From Cyrtodaria siliqua (Eukaryota; Mollusca; Bivalvia; Adapedonta; Hiatellidae), in NCBI GenBank assembly GCA_037043455.1, contig JAWPHD010000297.1, forward strand, positions 453,786 through 517,785: a DNA stretch of 64,000 nt, given 5' to 3'. The position numbers and the translations under genes were made by a program. Of this stretch, positions 30,194-44,455 are shown in pieces. The first letter of the stretch is position 1. Each line of letters opens with the position of its first letter. The notes beneath the pieces are model-generated. The model was given only the letters and a program-made list of their open reading frames with translations. It was not told the origin of the DNA and made no database searches.

Positions 30194-33100
30194 ATATCAG
30201 TATAGTACATTGTGTGTAGCAACCTGTATTTATGTCATTGCTGGACTGGAATAAAGAATGAAATTGAACTGTATTCATCTGTAATCAGTTGACAAGTTAA
30301 AGGGATTGCAATAACAGAAGAAGTTCTTATAAATACATAAAAGATTCTTAACTTGGTATTGTAAATTCTGTTTAGCAACACGTAAATTAGTTGCTGTTAA
30401 TAAAGATTTAAGTAATAGTGCATCTATTAAAAATGTTAAAATGATTCCAAGAACAGCATTTAATTTACTTCTTGTAAATAAAAATTGCTGTTTTCTTAGC
30501 TCAGTATTGTAAATTCCATCTAGTAACACATCAGTGTGATGTTGCTAGACTGGAATAAAGAGTCTAATAGATATTAAATCAATTGACAATGTTAAAATTA
30601 TTCCAATTGCAGCATAATTTCTTAAAACCCCAAAATAAATACTGTTTCTTAGCTCAATATTGTAAATTCCATTTAGCAACACATCAATGCATTGTTGCTG
30701 ACTGGAATAAAGATATAAAGAGATATTAAATCAATTGACAATGTTTAACTATTATAATAACAGCATAACTTCTTACAAACACAAAATAAATGCTGTTTTA
30801 TTAGCTGAATATTGTAAATTCTGTTAGCAATAAATCAATTTATTGTAGCTAGACATGAAAAGAGAATTTGAATAACAAGAATATTACATTATTTGACCAT
30901 GTTGAAACGATTCTATAACAGCACAACTTCAAATAAAACAAAAAGCTGCTTTTAGGTCATTGGTTATTAGCAGTTGAAATTGTGATTTTTTATTTTTGAG
31001 CAGTATTTATTTCCAAATTGTTTGAAGGCTTTAAATATTGGCTATGGGTGACCTGGTTCTAAATCCTTGATGGACTGTTGGCAATACAGGGATTAGGGTC
31101 TTACAACTGGAAGGTAATGTAGGCAATAAGGTAAACTACATCAAAATTACTGTTTATTGTCACCATAGATACTGCTGGTAGGTATCACGTAGTCATTATT
31201 TAAATAAAAGCTTTCAAAATTCAACTTATAAATGAAAATCAGTTATTTATAAGAAAAACAAATCACAATCTCATCACATTAACTAATTTTAAATTGAATT
31301 GTATATAACCTAAATACAAATAGTTTATAGCGCTATAGTTGTTTTCTTAGTGCAATAGTTTAAATCTTTTCAGCAAAATATACTTTTGTTGCTGCTGCCA
31401 GAATAGAATTGAAAACATGCTGTTTTCTTAGCTCAGTATTGTAAATTCCATTTAGCTTCACATTGATGTGTCATTACTAGACTGGAATAAAGAGTCTAAG
31501 AGATATTAAATCAATTGACAATGTTAAAATGATTCCAATTGCAGCATAGCTTCTTAAAACCCCAAAATAAATGCTGTTTTCTTAGCTCAATATTGTAAAT
31601 TCCATTTAGCAACCCATCAGTTTGTTGTAATTAGACTGGAATAAAGATATAAAGAGATAATAAATCAATTGACAATGTTAAAATAATTCCAATAACAGCA
31701 TAATTTCTTGCAAGAACAAACATTATGACATTACACAAATATTACAATTTAGTATTGTAAATTTTGTTAAGCCAGTATTGTAAATTCTGTTTAGCAACAG
31801 ACCAATTTGTTGTTGCTAGACTGAAATAAAGATTTAAGTAATAATACAACTAGTGACAATGTTAAAATGATTCCAAGAACAGCATTTAATTTACTGCTTG
31901 TAAATAAAAAATGCTGTTTTCTTAGCTCAGTATTGTAAATTCCATCTAGCAACACATCAGTGTGATGTTGCTAGACTGGAATAAAGAGTAGTCTAAGAGA
32001 TATTACATCAATTGACAATGTTAAAATTATTCCAATTGCAGAATAGCTTCTTAAAACCCCAAAATAAATGCTGTTTTCTTAGCTCAATATTGTAAATTCC
32101 ATCTAGCAACACATCAGTTTGATGTTACTAGACTGGAATAAAGAGTCTAAGAGATATTAAAGCAATTGACAATGTTAACATTATTCCAATTGCAGCATAA
32201 CTTCTTTAAACCCCAAAATAAATGCTGTTTCTTAGCTCAATATTGTAAATTCTGTTTAGCAACACATGAATGCATTGTTGCTGACTGGAATAAAGATATA
32301 AAGAAATATTAAATCAATTGACAATGTTTAACTATTTATAATACCAGCATAACTTCTTACAGACAACAAATAAATGCTGTTTTATTAGCTGAATATTGTA
32401 AATTCTGTTAGCAATAAATCAATTTATTGTAGCTAGACATGAAAAGAAAATTTGAATAACAAGAATATTACATCAGTTGACCATGTTGAAACGATTCTAT
32501 AACAGCACAATTTCAGATAAAACAAATGCTGTTTTTAGGTCAATGGTTTTTTGCAGTTGAAATTGTGATTTTTTATTTTTGAGCAGTATTTATTTCCAAA
32601 TTGTTTAAAGGTTTAAATATTGGCTATGGGTGACCTGGTTCTAAATCCTTGATGGACTGTTGTCAATACAGGGATTAGGGTTTTACAACTGGAAGGTAAT
32701 GTAGGCACTAAGGTAAACTACGTCAAAGTGACTGTTTATTGTCACCATAGATACTGCTGGTAGGTATCACATAGTCATTATTTAAATAAAAGCTTTCAAA
32801 ATTCAACTTATAAATGAAAATCAGTTATTTATAAGAAAAACAAATCACAATCTCATCACATTTAACTAATTTTAAATTGAATTGTATATAACCTAAATAC
32901 AAATAGTTTATAACACTATAGTTGTTTTCTTAGTGCAATAGTTTAAATCTTTTCAGCAAAATATACTTTTGTTGCTGCCAGAATAGAATTAAAAATGCTG
33001 TTTTCTTAGCTCAGTATTGTAAATTCCATTTAGTTTCACATTGATGTGTCATTACTAGACTGGAATATAGAGTCTAAGAGATATTAAATCAATTGACAAT

Positions 33101-34309
33101 GTTAAAATTATTCCAATTGCAGCATAGCTTCTTAAAACCCCAAAATAAATACTGTTTTCTTTGCTCAATATTGTAAATACCATTTAGCAACCCATCAGTT
33201 TGTTGTTACTAGACTGGAATAAAGATATAAAGAGATAATAAATCAATTGACAATGTTAAAATAATTCCAATAACAGCATAATTTCTTGCAAACACAAACA
33301 TTATGACAATACACAAATATTACAATTTAGTATTGTAAATTTTGTTAAGCCAGTGTTGTAAGTTCTGTTTAGCAACAGACCAATTTGTTGTTGCTAGACT
33401 GAAATAAATATTTAAGTAATAATACATCTATTGACAATGTTAAAATGATTCCAAGAACAGCATTTAATTTACTGCTTGTAAATAAAAAATGCTGTTTTCT
33501 TAGCTCAGTATTGTAAATTCCACCTAGCAACACATCAGTGTGATGTTGCTAGACTGGAATAAAGAGTCTAAGAGATATTAAATCAATTGACAATGTTAAA
33601 ATTATTCCAATTGCAGCATAGCTTCTTAAAACCCCAAAATAAATGCTGTTTTCTTAGCTCAATATTGTAAATTCCGTTTAGCAACACATCAATGCATTGT
33701 TGCTGACTGGAATAAAGATATAAAGAGATATTAAATCAATTGACAATGTTTAACTATTGATAATAACAGCATAACTTCTTACAGACAAAAAATAAATGCT
33801 GTTTTATTAGCTGAATATTGTAAATTATGTTAGCAATAAATCAATTTATTGTAGCTAGACATGAAAAGAGAATTTGAATAACAAGAATATTACATCAGTT
33901 GACCATGTTGAAATGATTCTATAACAGCACACTTTCAAATAAAACAAAATGCTGTTTTTAGGTCAATGGTTATTTGCAGTTGAAATTGTGATTTTATATT
34001 TTTGAGCAGTATTTATTTCCAAATTGTTTGAAGGCTTTAAATATTGGCTATGGGTGACCTGGTTTTAAATCCTTGATGGACTGTTGGCAATACAGGGATT
34101 AGGGTTTTAAAACTGGAAGGTAATGTAGGCACTAAGGTAAACTACATCAAAATGACTGTTTAGTGTCACCATAGATACTGCTCGTAGGTATCACGTAGTC
34201 CGTATTTAAATGAAAGCTTTCAAAATTCAACTTATAAATGAAAATCAGTAATTTATAAGAAAAACAAATCACAATCTCATCACATTAACTAATTTTCAAT
34301 GGTATTGTA

Positions 34310-34792
34310 CACTCAAGTGATATGAAAACGCAACACGGGAATTTCCGCTATATATTGTATATACTGCACACTTAATTGCACATAATATTCCAAAGAAATC
34401 CCAAGATGTTTTTTAAAAGGAAAGTTGCAGTTAACTAGAGAAAGGACACAACTGTGATGTTGTAGACGTTTTAATCACACTACACTTTGTAACAAGAACT
34501 TCATAAATGTTGAAGTAGCTCTTTGAAAAATTGAGCTAGTTCAGTACTGTATTTAACGTAAATAGTTTGCAAAATGTTGCATCCTAAGTTTGCTCACATG
34601 ATTGAGCCAAACCCATACTCTGTGAATAATGAATCATTGAAGGAATACTATTTGCTGTATTATTTGTTGTTTTAGTATTTTTTCCAAAAGGAAAGGTCTT
34701 ACGTAGCCATGTACCATTCGATTAAAAGCAACATATTGTACATACAATATATAGCGGAAATTCCCGTGTTGCGTTTTCATATCACTTGAGTG
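34310..34792. mobile_element. Tc1/mariner-like MITE with 51-bp perfect inverted ends
   Basis: The inverted repeats 34310-34360 and 34742-34792 are identical over 51 bases, beginning CACTCAAGTGATATGAAAAC. TA flanks both sides (34308-34309, 34793-34794). Sister satellite units without the element read TTGTATATAACCTAAATAC at this place, so removing the element and one TA restores them exactly. At 483 bases with no transposase frame, it must have been moved by an enzyme encoded elsewhere. Confidence 0.92.
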
Positions 34793-34811
34793 TATATAAC
34801 CTAAATACAAA

Positions 34812-35008
34812 TAGTTTATAGCACTATTGTTGTTTTCTTAGTGCAATAGTTTATAGCACTATAGTTGTTTTCTTAGTGCAATAGTTTATAGCACTATAGT
34901 TGTTTTCTTAGTGCAATAGTTTATAGCACTATAGTTGTTTTCTTAGTGCAATAGTTTATAGCACTATAGTTGTTTTCTTACGCACTATAGTTGTTTTCTT
35001 AGTGCAAT
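34812..35008. repeat. 35-bp tandem repeat, ~5 copies
   Basis: The unit is AGTTTATAGCACTATAGTTG followed by TTTTCTTAGTGCAAT. In other higher-order units this sequence is present once. The last copies are partly deleted (CTTACGCACTATAG). Confidence 0.9.
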
Positions 35009-35077
35009 AGTGTAAATCTGTTCAGCAAAATATACTTTTGTTGCTGCCAGAATAGAATTAAAAAATGTTGTTTTCTT

Positions 35078-35230
35078 AAAGGGACACATGACAGTTTTGT
35101 TGTTTATTATATCCATGGCATCATGGTAGTCTTTCTGCATAACTGCCATTTTGAAAGTTATTGTAGATAATTATATTGACATGTTCTGTTTTTGTATATT
35201 AATTACTATGCACCACGTAATGTTGAAGAA
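35078..35230. repeat. Half-MITE captured in the higher-order unit
   Basis: AAAGGGACACATGACAGTTT matches the MITE terminus at 8559 and 29878, but no right terminus follows. The same segment recurs at 36521-36670, 1443 bases downstream, so it was amplified as part of the satellite's higher-order unit. Confidence 0.7.
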
Positions 35231-36520
35231 CAGCATTTAATTTACTTCATGTCAATAAAAAATGCTGTTTTATTAGCTCAGTATTGTAAATTCCATTCAG
35301 CATCACATTGATGTGTTGTTACTAGACTGGAATAAAGAATCTAAGCTCTTATTAAAGCAATTGACAATGTTAAGATTATTCCAATTGCAGCATAACTTTT
35401 GAAAACCCCAAAATAAATGCTGATTTCTTGCTCAGTATTGTAAATTCCATTTAGCAACCCATCAGTGTGTTGTTGCTAGACTGGAATAAAGATATAAAGA
35501 GATAATAAATCAATTGACAATGTTAAAATAATTTCAGTAACAGCATAATTTCTTGCAAACACAAACATTATGAAATTACACAAATATTACAATTTAGTAT
35601 TGTGAAATCTGTTAAGCCAGTGTTGTAAATTCTGTTTAGCAACAGACCAATTTGTTGTTGCTAGAATGAAATAAAGATTTAAGTAATAGTGCATCTATGG
35701 ACAATGTTAAAATGATTCCAAGAACAGTATTTAATTTACTTCATGTCAATAAAAAATGCAGTTTTCTTAGCTCATTATTGTAAATTCCATCTAGCAACAC
35801 ATCAATGCATTGTTGCTAGACTGGAATAAAGAGTCTAAGAGATGTTAAAGCAATTGACAATGTTAACATTATTCCAATTGCAGCATAACTTCTTAAAACC
35901 CCAAAATAAATGCTGTTTTCTTAGCTCAATATTGTAAATTCCATTTAGCAACCCATTAGTTTGTTGTTGCTAGAGTGGAATAAAGATATTAAGAGATATT
36001 AAATCAACTGACAATGTTTAACTATTTATAATAACAGCATAACTTCTAACAAACACAAAATAAATGCTGTTTTATTAGCTGAATATTGTAAATTATGTTA
36101 GCAATAAACCAATTTATTGTAGCTAGACATGAAAAGAGAACTTGAATAACAAGAATATTACATTATTTGACCATGTTGAAATGATTATATAACAGCACAA
36201 CTTCAAATAAAACAAAATGCTGTTTTTAGGTCAATGTTTATTTGCAGTTGAAATAGTGATTTTTTTTATTTTTGAGCAGTATTTATTTCCAAATTGTTTG
36301 AAGGCTTTAAATATTGGCTATGGGTGACTTATAAATGAAAATCAGTAATTAATAAGAAAAACAAATCACAATCTCATCACATTAACTAATTTTAAATTGA
36401 ATTGTATACAACCTAAATACAAATAGTTTATAGCACTATTATTGTTTTCTTAGTTTAAATCTGTTCAGCAAAATATACTTTTGTTGTTACCAGAATAGAA
36501 TTAAAAAATACTGTTTTCTT

Positions 36521-36670
36521 AAAGGGACACATGACAGTTTTGTTGTTTATTATATCCATGGCATCATGGTAGTCTTTCTACATAACAGCCATTTTGAAAG
36601 TTATTGTAGATAATTATATTGACATGTTCTGTTTTTGTATATTAATTATTATGCACCACGTAATGTTGAA
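36521..36670. repeat. Half-MITE, second amplified copy
   Basis: Near-identical to 35078-35230 (AAAGGGACACATGACAGTTT, then a region with CCATGGCATCATGGTAGTCT), in the same monomer context. Confidence 0.7.
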
Positions 36671-38007
36671 GAACAGCATTTAATTTACTTCATGTCAATA
36701 AAAAATGCTGTTTTATTAGCTCAGTATTGTAAATTCCATTCAGCATCACATTGATGTGTTGTTACTAGACTGGAATAAAGAGTCTAAGCTCTTATTAAAG
36801 CAATTGACAATGTTAAGATTATTCCATTTGCAGCATAACTTTTGAAAACCCCAAAATAAATGCTGTTTTCTTGCTCAATATTGTAAATTCCATTTAGCAA
36901 CCCATCAGTGTGTTGTTGCTAGACTGGAATAAAGATATTAAGATGTATTAAATCAATTAACAATGTTAAAATAATTTCAGTAACAGCATAATTTCTTGAA
37001 AACACAAACATTATGAAATTACACAAATATTACAATTTAGTATTGTGAAATCTGTTAAGCCAGTATTGTAAATTCTGTTTAGCAACAGACCAATTTGTTG
37101 TTGCTAGACTGAAATAAATGTTAAAATGATTCCAAGAACAGCATTTAATTTACTTCCTGTAAATAAAAAATGATGTTTTCTTAGCTCAGTATTGTAAATT
37201 CCATCTAGCAACACATCAATGCATTGTTGCTAGACTGGAATAAAGAGTCTAAGAGATATTAAAGCAATTGACAATGTTAACATTATTCCAATTGCAGCAT
37301 AACTTCTTAAAACCCCAAAATAAATGCTGTTTTCTTAGCTCAATATTGTAAATTCCATTTAGCAACCCATCAGTTTGTTGTTGCTAGAGTGGAATAAAGA
37401 TATTCAGAGATATTAAATCAATTGACATTGTTTAACTATTTATAATAACAGCATAACTTCTTACAAGCACAAAATAAATGCTGTTTTATTAGCTGAATAT
37501 TGTAAATTATGTTAGCAATAAATCAATTTATTGTAGCTAGACATGAAAAGAGAATTTGGATAACAAGAATATTACATTATTTGACCATGTTGAAACGATT
37601 ATATAACAGCACAACTTCAAATAAAACAAAATGCTGTTTTTAGGTCAATGGTTATTTGCAGTTGAAATTGTGATTTTTTATTTTTGAGCAGTATTTATTT
37701 CCAAATTGTTTGAAGGCTTTAAATATTGGCTATGGGTGACCTGGTTCTAAATCCTTGATGGACTGTTGGCAATACAGGGATTAGGGTTTTACAACTGGAA
37801 GGTAATGTAGGCATTAAGGTAAACTACATCAACATGACTGTTTATTGTCACCATAGATACTGCTGGTAGGTATCACGTAGTCAGTATTTAAATGAACGCT
37901 TTCAATATTCAACTTATAAATGAAAATCAGTAATTTATAAGGAAAACAAATCACAATCTCATCACATACTAATTTTAAATTGAATTGTATTTAACCTAAA
38001 TACAAAT

Positions 38008-38252
38008 AGTTTATAGCACTATAGTTGTTTTCTTAGTGCAATAGTTTATAGCACTATAGTTGTTTTCTTAGTGCAATATTTTATAGCACTATAGTTGTTT
38101 TCTTAGTGCAATAGTTTATAGCACTATAGATGTTTTCTTAGTGCAATAGTTTATAGCACTATAGTTGTTTTCTTAGTGCAATAGTTTATAGCACTATAGT
38201 TGTTTTCTTAGTGCAATAGTTTATAGCACTATAGTTGTTTTCTTAGTGCAAT
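38008..38252. repeat. 35-bp tandem repeat, 7 copies
   Basis: Exactly 245 bases, seven copies of the same 35-base unit as at 34812-35008, with two visible substitutions. The unit expanded independently, or was copied with its host unit and then changed in copy number. Confidence 0.92.
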
Positions 38253-39828
38253 AGTTTAAATCTTTTCAGCAAAATATACTTTTGTTGCTGCCAGAATAGA
38301 ATTAAAAATGCTGTTTTCTTAGCTCAGTATTGTAAATTCCATTTAGCATCACATTGATGTGTCGTTACTAGACTGGAATAAAGAGTCTGAGAGATATTAA
38401 AGCAATTGACAATATTAACATTATTCCAATTGCAGCATAACTTCTTAAAACCCCAAAATAAATGCTGTTTTCTGAGCTCAATATTGTAAATTCCATTTAG
38501 CAACACATCAATGCATTGTTGCTGACTGGAATAAAGAGTCTAAGAGATATTAAATCAATTGACAATGTTTAACTATTTATAATAACAGCATAACTTCTTA
38601 CAAGCACAAAATAAATGCTGTTTTTTTAGCTGAATATTGTAAATTATGTTTAGCAACATATAACTATTTATAATAACAGCATAACTTCTTACAGACAAAA
38701 AATAAATGCTGTTTTATTAGCTGAATATTGTAAATTATGTTAGCAATAAATCAATTTATTGTAGCTAGACATGAAAAGAGAATTTGAATAACAAGAATAT
38801 TACTTTATTTGACCATGTTGAAACAATTCTATAACAGCACAACTTCAAATAAAACAAAATGCTGTTTTTCGGTCAATGGTTATTTGCAGTTGAAATTGTG
38901 ATTTTTTATTTTTTATTTTTGAGCAGTATTTATTTCCAAATTGTTTGAAGGCTTTAAATATTGGCTATGGGTGACCTGGTTCTTTTGATGGACTGTTGGC
39001 AATACAGGGATTAGGGTTTTAAAACTGGAAGGTAATGTAGGCACTATAGTCCGTATTTAAATGAAAGCTTTCAAAATTCAACTTATAAATGAAAATCCGT
39101 AATTTATAAGAAAAACAAATCACAATCTCATCACATTAACTAATTTTCAATGGAATTGTATATAACCTATAAACAAATAGTTTATAGCACTTTTGTTGTT
39201 TTCTTAGTGCTTTGTGTAGAAAATTTATTTTTCTCTGCTTAGACTAGAATTAAGATGTGTATATTTGCTAGACTAGAATAAAAATATTGAATTACAATCA
39301 TATTGAATCAATTTACAATATCAAAAAGAGTCCAATAACAGAATAATCATCAAATGCTATTTTCTTATCTCGGTATTCCATTGACTAAAATGTTCATTTG
39401 TCCTTGCTGGTCTTGAATGAAACATTTGAATAATATTTATATTGCACCTGTTGACAATAATAAAGCAAAAATTCTCTGACATCATAGCTTCTTACAAATT
39501 AAGGAAACTGTGCAGTTTTCTTAAGAATACATTGTAAATTCTGTCAATATTTATTTGTGTCATTGATAGATTTGAATAGAAATGTTATATTACATTCATA
39601 TTTAAATTTATTGACAATAAAATGATTCCCATAAACAGCAAAGCTTCTTATAAATACAAAACAAGTGCTATTTTCTAAGTTAGTATTGTAGTAAATTCTG
39701 TCGAGCAATATTTATTTGTCATTAATAGACTGGAATAAAGATTTTGACTTAATTCTTATTGCTTAAATTGACAATGTTAAACTGATTCCAGTAACAGCAT
39801 AACTGTTTATTATGTGAAAACATATTCT

Positions 39829-40053
39829 GGGCCTTGTTTTATTAAACATCATGCGATAAGACTTAAATTTTAAAATCGTTTGTTTTTTTCACCCAAGGAT
39901 TCAATGCAGACAATTATGGGTGCATGTAGTGCAGAAATATCACATGTATAAGACAATGAAATGAAATCACATTTATTTGAAAAGGGCAATTTATAGTGAA
40001 TTATTTAAGAAATTGATTTACGATCAAAATGGTCGTAAGTTGTTTCATAAAAC
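39829..40053. mobile_element. MITE-like insertion, TTTTAT(G/T)AAACA ends
   Basis: The left part reads GGGCCTTGTTTTATTAAACA then TCATGCGATAAG. The right part in reverse reads GTTTTATGAAACAACTTACG. These form imperfect inverted ends around ~170 bases unlike the satellite. Monomer sequence (GTTGTAAATTCC) resumes directly after it. The exact boundaries and target duplication are uncertain. Confidence 0.55.
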
Positions 40054-41933
40054 GTTGTAAATTCCAATTAACAAGACATGACTTTGTTGTTGCTAGATTG
40101 AAATAAATATTTTGAATAATATTGCATCTGTTGACAATGTTAAGGTTGACAATGTTAAAATGATTCCAATAACAGGATAACTTCCTGTAAAAAAAAAAAA
40201 GCTGTTATCTTGGCTCAATATTGTAAATTCCATTTAGCACCACATCAATTTGTTGTAGCTAGACTGGAATAAAGATTTTGAATAACACTATTATTGCATA
40301 AAGTGACAATGTTAAAATGAATCCAATAAATTAGCTAAAAGACCCTGTTTTCTTAGCTCAGTATTGTAAATTCCATTTAGCAACACATTAATTGTTTGAT
40401 GCTTGCTGGTCAGAAATAAAGATTTTTAATAATATTACATCAATTTATAATGTTAAAAAAAATCCAATAACAGCTTGTACTCTCAAAATAAATGCTGTTT
40501 TCTTAGGTCAATATTGTAAATTCCATTTCGAATTGTTGCTGGACATGAATAAAGGTTTTGAATAATAGTGCATCAATTGACAATGTTAAAATGATTCCAA
40601 TAACTGTGACTTGTTGTACAGTAAACAAAAAAGCTGTTTGCTTAGGTTAGTATTTTAAATTCTGTCCGGCAGTATTTGTGTTGTTGATGTTGAATTACAT
40701 GTATATTGAATCAGTTGACTATGTTAAAATAATTCTAATAACAGCATACTAACTTCTTATAAACATAAAAAAATGCTGTTTTCATTTCTCAGTACTGTAA
40801 ATTCTGTCCTGCAACACATCAATGTGTTGTTTGCTCGACTGAAAGGTTTTGAATAATAGTGCATCTATTGACCAGGTTAATATGATTCCAATATATGGGT
40901 GTTTTGGGGTTTACTGTGTTCTGTGAAATCTGCATTTCCTGTTCAACTTTTATACTTATTTTCTTGTAAATTAAAAACTAATGCTGTTTGTAAATTCTTT
41001 TTAGCAAAATTAATTTGTGTAGATTCTAGACTGAAATAAAGAGGTTGAATTGCATTCATATAGCCTCAGTTGACAACGTTAAAATGATTCCAAAAGCAAT
41101 ATAACTTGTATAAAAGAAAAACCTGTTTTCTAAGCTCAATATTGTAAATTCCATCTAGCAACTCATCAGTTTGTTGTTGCTGGACTGGAATAAAGTTTTT
41201 AAACAATACTGCATCTATTGACAATGTTAAATTGATTACAATATCAGTGACTTGTTGTACAGTAAACATAATAGCTGTTTTCTTAGGTTAGTATTTTAAA
41301 TTCTGTTCTGCAGTATTTATTTGTGTTGTTACTAGCCTATAGAATAAAGATGTTTAATTACGTTTATATTGAATCAATTGACAGTGTTAAAATAATTCTA
41401 ATTACAGCATACTAACGTCCTATAAACACAAACAGAATGCTGTTTTATAAGCTCATTATTGTAAATTCTGTCTAGTAACATGTCAATTTCTTGCTAAACT
41501 GGAGTAAAGGTTTTGAATAATAGTACATAATAGATTGACAATGTTTATATGAGCATAACTTCTTGTAAATTATAAAATAATGCTGTTCGTAAATTCTGTT
41601 TAGCAAAATTCATTTGTGTAATTGCTAGACTGGAGTAAAAACGTTAATTACATTTATATTGCCTCACTTGATAATGTTAAAATGATTCCCAAAGCAGTAT
41701 AACATGTATAAAAAAATATGTTTTCTAAGCTCAATATTGTAAACTCCATCCAGAATACACCACTTTGTTGTTGCTAGACTGAATTAAAGATTTTGAATAA
41801 TATTGCATCTACTGACAATGTTAAATTGATTCCAATAAGAGCATAATAAGTTATCTTAAATTAAAAAATAACGCTGTTTGTAAATTCTGTCCAACAACAT
41901 TCATTTCTGTAGTTGCTAGACTGGAATAAAGTG

Positions 41934-43629
41934 CCTCAGTTGACAATGTTAAAATGATTCCAAAGCAGCATAGTTTGTATAAAAAAAAAATGTTTTCTTA
42001 GCACAATATTGTAAATTCTGTCAAGCAACATTCATTTCTGTAGTTGCTAGACTGGAATAAAGTGCCTCAGTTGACAATGTTAAAATGATTCCAAAGCAGC
42101 ATAGTTTGTATGAAAACAAAAGTTTTCTTGGCACAATATTGTAAATTCTGTCTAGCAACATTCATTTCTGTAGTTGCTAGACTGGAATAAAGTGCCTCAG
42201 TTGACAATGTTAAAATGATTCCAAAGCAGCATAGTTTGTATGAAAACAAATGTTTTCTTAGCACAATATTGTAAATTCTGTCTAGCAACATTCATTTCTG
42301 TAGTTGCTAGACTGGAATAAAGTGCCTCAGTTGACAATGTTAAAATGATTCCAAAGCAGCATAGTTTGTATGAAAACAAATGTTTTCTTAGCACAATATT
42401 GTAAATTCTGTCTAGCAACATTCATTTCTGTAGTTGCTAGACTGGAATAAAGTGCCTCAGTTGACAATGTTAAAATGATTCCAAAGCAGCATAGTTTGTA
42501 TGAAAACAAATGTTTTCTTAGCACAATATTGTAAATTCTGTCTAGCAACATTCATTTCTGTAGTTGCTAGACTGGAATAAAGTGCCTCAGTTGACAATGT
42601 TAAAATGATTCCAAAGCAGCATAGTTTGTATGAAAACAAAACAAATGTTTTCTTAGCACAATATTGTAAATTCTGTCTAGCAACATTCATTTCTGTAGTT
42701 GCTAGACTGGAATAAAGTGCCTCAGTTGACAATGTTAAAATGATTCCAAAGCAGCATAGTTTGTATGAAACAAATGTTTTCTTAGCACAATATTGTAAAT
42801 TCTGTCTAGCAACATTCATTTCTGTAGTTGCTAGACTGGAATAAAGTGCCTCAGTTGACAATGTTAAAATGATTCCAAAGCAGCATAGTTTGTATGAAAA
42901 CAAATGTTTTCTTAGCACAATATTGTAAATTCTGTCTAGCAACATTCATTTCTGTAGTTGCTAGACTGGAATAAAGTGCCTCAGTTGACAATGTTAAAAT
43001 GATTCCAAAGCAGCATAGTTTGTATGAAAACAAATGTTTTCTTAGCACAATATTGTAAATTCTGTCTAGCAACATTCATTTCTGTAGTTGCTAGACTGGA
43101 ATAAAGTGCCTCAGTTGACAATGTTAAAATGATTCCAAAGCAGCATAGTTTGTATGAAAACAAAACAAATGTTTTCTTAGCACAATATTGTAAATTCTGT
43201 CTAGCAACATTCATTTCTGTAGTTGCTAGACTGGAATAAAGTGCCTCAGTTGACAATGTTAAAATGATTCCAAAGCAGCATAGTTTGTATGAAACAAATG
43301 TTTTCTTAGCACAATATTGTAAATTCTGTCTAGCAACATTCATTTCTGTAGTTGCTAGACTGGAATAAAGTGCCTCAGTTGACAATGTTAAAATGATTCC
43401 AAAGCAGCATAGTTTGTATGAAAACAAATGTTTTCTTAGCACAATATTGTAAATTCTGTCTAGCAACATTCATTTCTGTAGTTGCTAGACTGGAATAAAG
43501 TGCCTCAGTTGACAATGTTAAAATGATTCCAAAGCAGCATAGTTTGTATGAAAACAAATGTTTTCTTAGCACAATATTGTAAATTCTGTCTAGCAACATT
43601 CATTTCTGTAGTTGCTAGACTGGAATAAA
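41934..43629. repeat. Homogeneous 130-bp satellite block, 13 copies
   Basis: From about 42060 the copies appear almost identical, 130 bases apart. Unit variants with an extra ACAAA (135) or one A less (129) occur in a fixed order, giving a 524-base four-monomer unit present twice, at about 42457-42980 and 42981-43504. Each monomer keeps CTAGCAAC...GTTGCTAG. The repeated 74- and 162-codon minus frames here are by-products. Confidence 0.93.
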
Positions 43630-44141
43630 GAGGTTGAATACTACTGCATCTACTGACAATGTTAAATTGATTCCAGTAACAGGATGACTTCTGATTAATT
43701 ACACAAAAAAAGCTGTTTTCTTAGGTCAGTATTTTAAATTGTGTTGTGCAGTATTTATTTGTGTTGTGACTAGCTTAGAATAAAGATGTTGAATTACTTT
43801 ATATTGAATCAGTTGACTATGTTAAAATACTTCTACTAACGGCATATTAACTTATTACAAACACAAAACAAATGCTGTTTTTGTTTCTCAATATTGTTTA
43901 TCATCAATTTGTGGTTGCTGGACTTGATTAAATTGAATAACATCAGCTGACAATGTTGAAATGATTTCATCATAACACTTTAACTGCTAATAACTACATA
44001 CAATATTGGCTTAGTGTTGTAAATTCCATCTAGCAATACATACTTTAGTTGATGCTAGAATGGAACGAATATTTTTCAATGTTAAAATGATTACAATAAC
44101 AGCATAATGTGGTGTTTTTGTTGCAGTCAGAACAAAATATA

Positions 44142-44383
44142 CTCATTTGCAAAGAAACTGGACACTTGAAAATGTTACTTTACACCCTTTCCTCTTTATC
44201 AAGCGACAGTCCCTTAATGATTCGACCTATTGAAAACAAATGACATGATATTGGCAATGGAATGATACAAACTTTGGTACCAAACATGGCATATTCATTT
44301 TGGAATTTGTCAATTTAATTCTTAAAAAAATTATACAATTAAATCTAAACGAAACTCAGTGTCCACTTTCTTTTGCAACTGAG
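44142..44383. mobile_element. TA-flanked MITE, 242 bp
   Basis: The left end is CTCATTTGCAAAGAAACTGG; the right end in reverse is CTCAGTTGCAAAAGAAAGTG. These are imperfect inverted repeats of ~28 bases that continue into GACACT on both sides. TA (TATA) flanks both ends. No coding capacity; Tc1/mariner-like by target site. Confidence 0.75.
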
Positions 44384-44455
44384 TATACATTTAAATAATT
44401 TTTATATTCAATTTACACTGTTAACATAGAGTAATAGCATTTTTTCCTAACTCTT

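Noticed and set aside
34310..34792. Inverted LTRs or a foldback gene at this place
   Set aside because: TA target duplication and non-coding interior identify a MITE of Tc1/mariner type.
42067..43599. A family of identical 74-residue proteins on the minus strand
   Set aside because: Identical because the 130-base monomers are identical; the frames restart at monomer boundaries and shift with one-base length variants.
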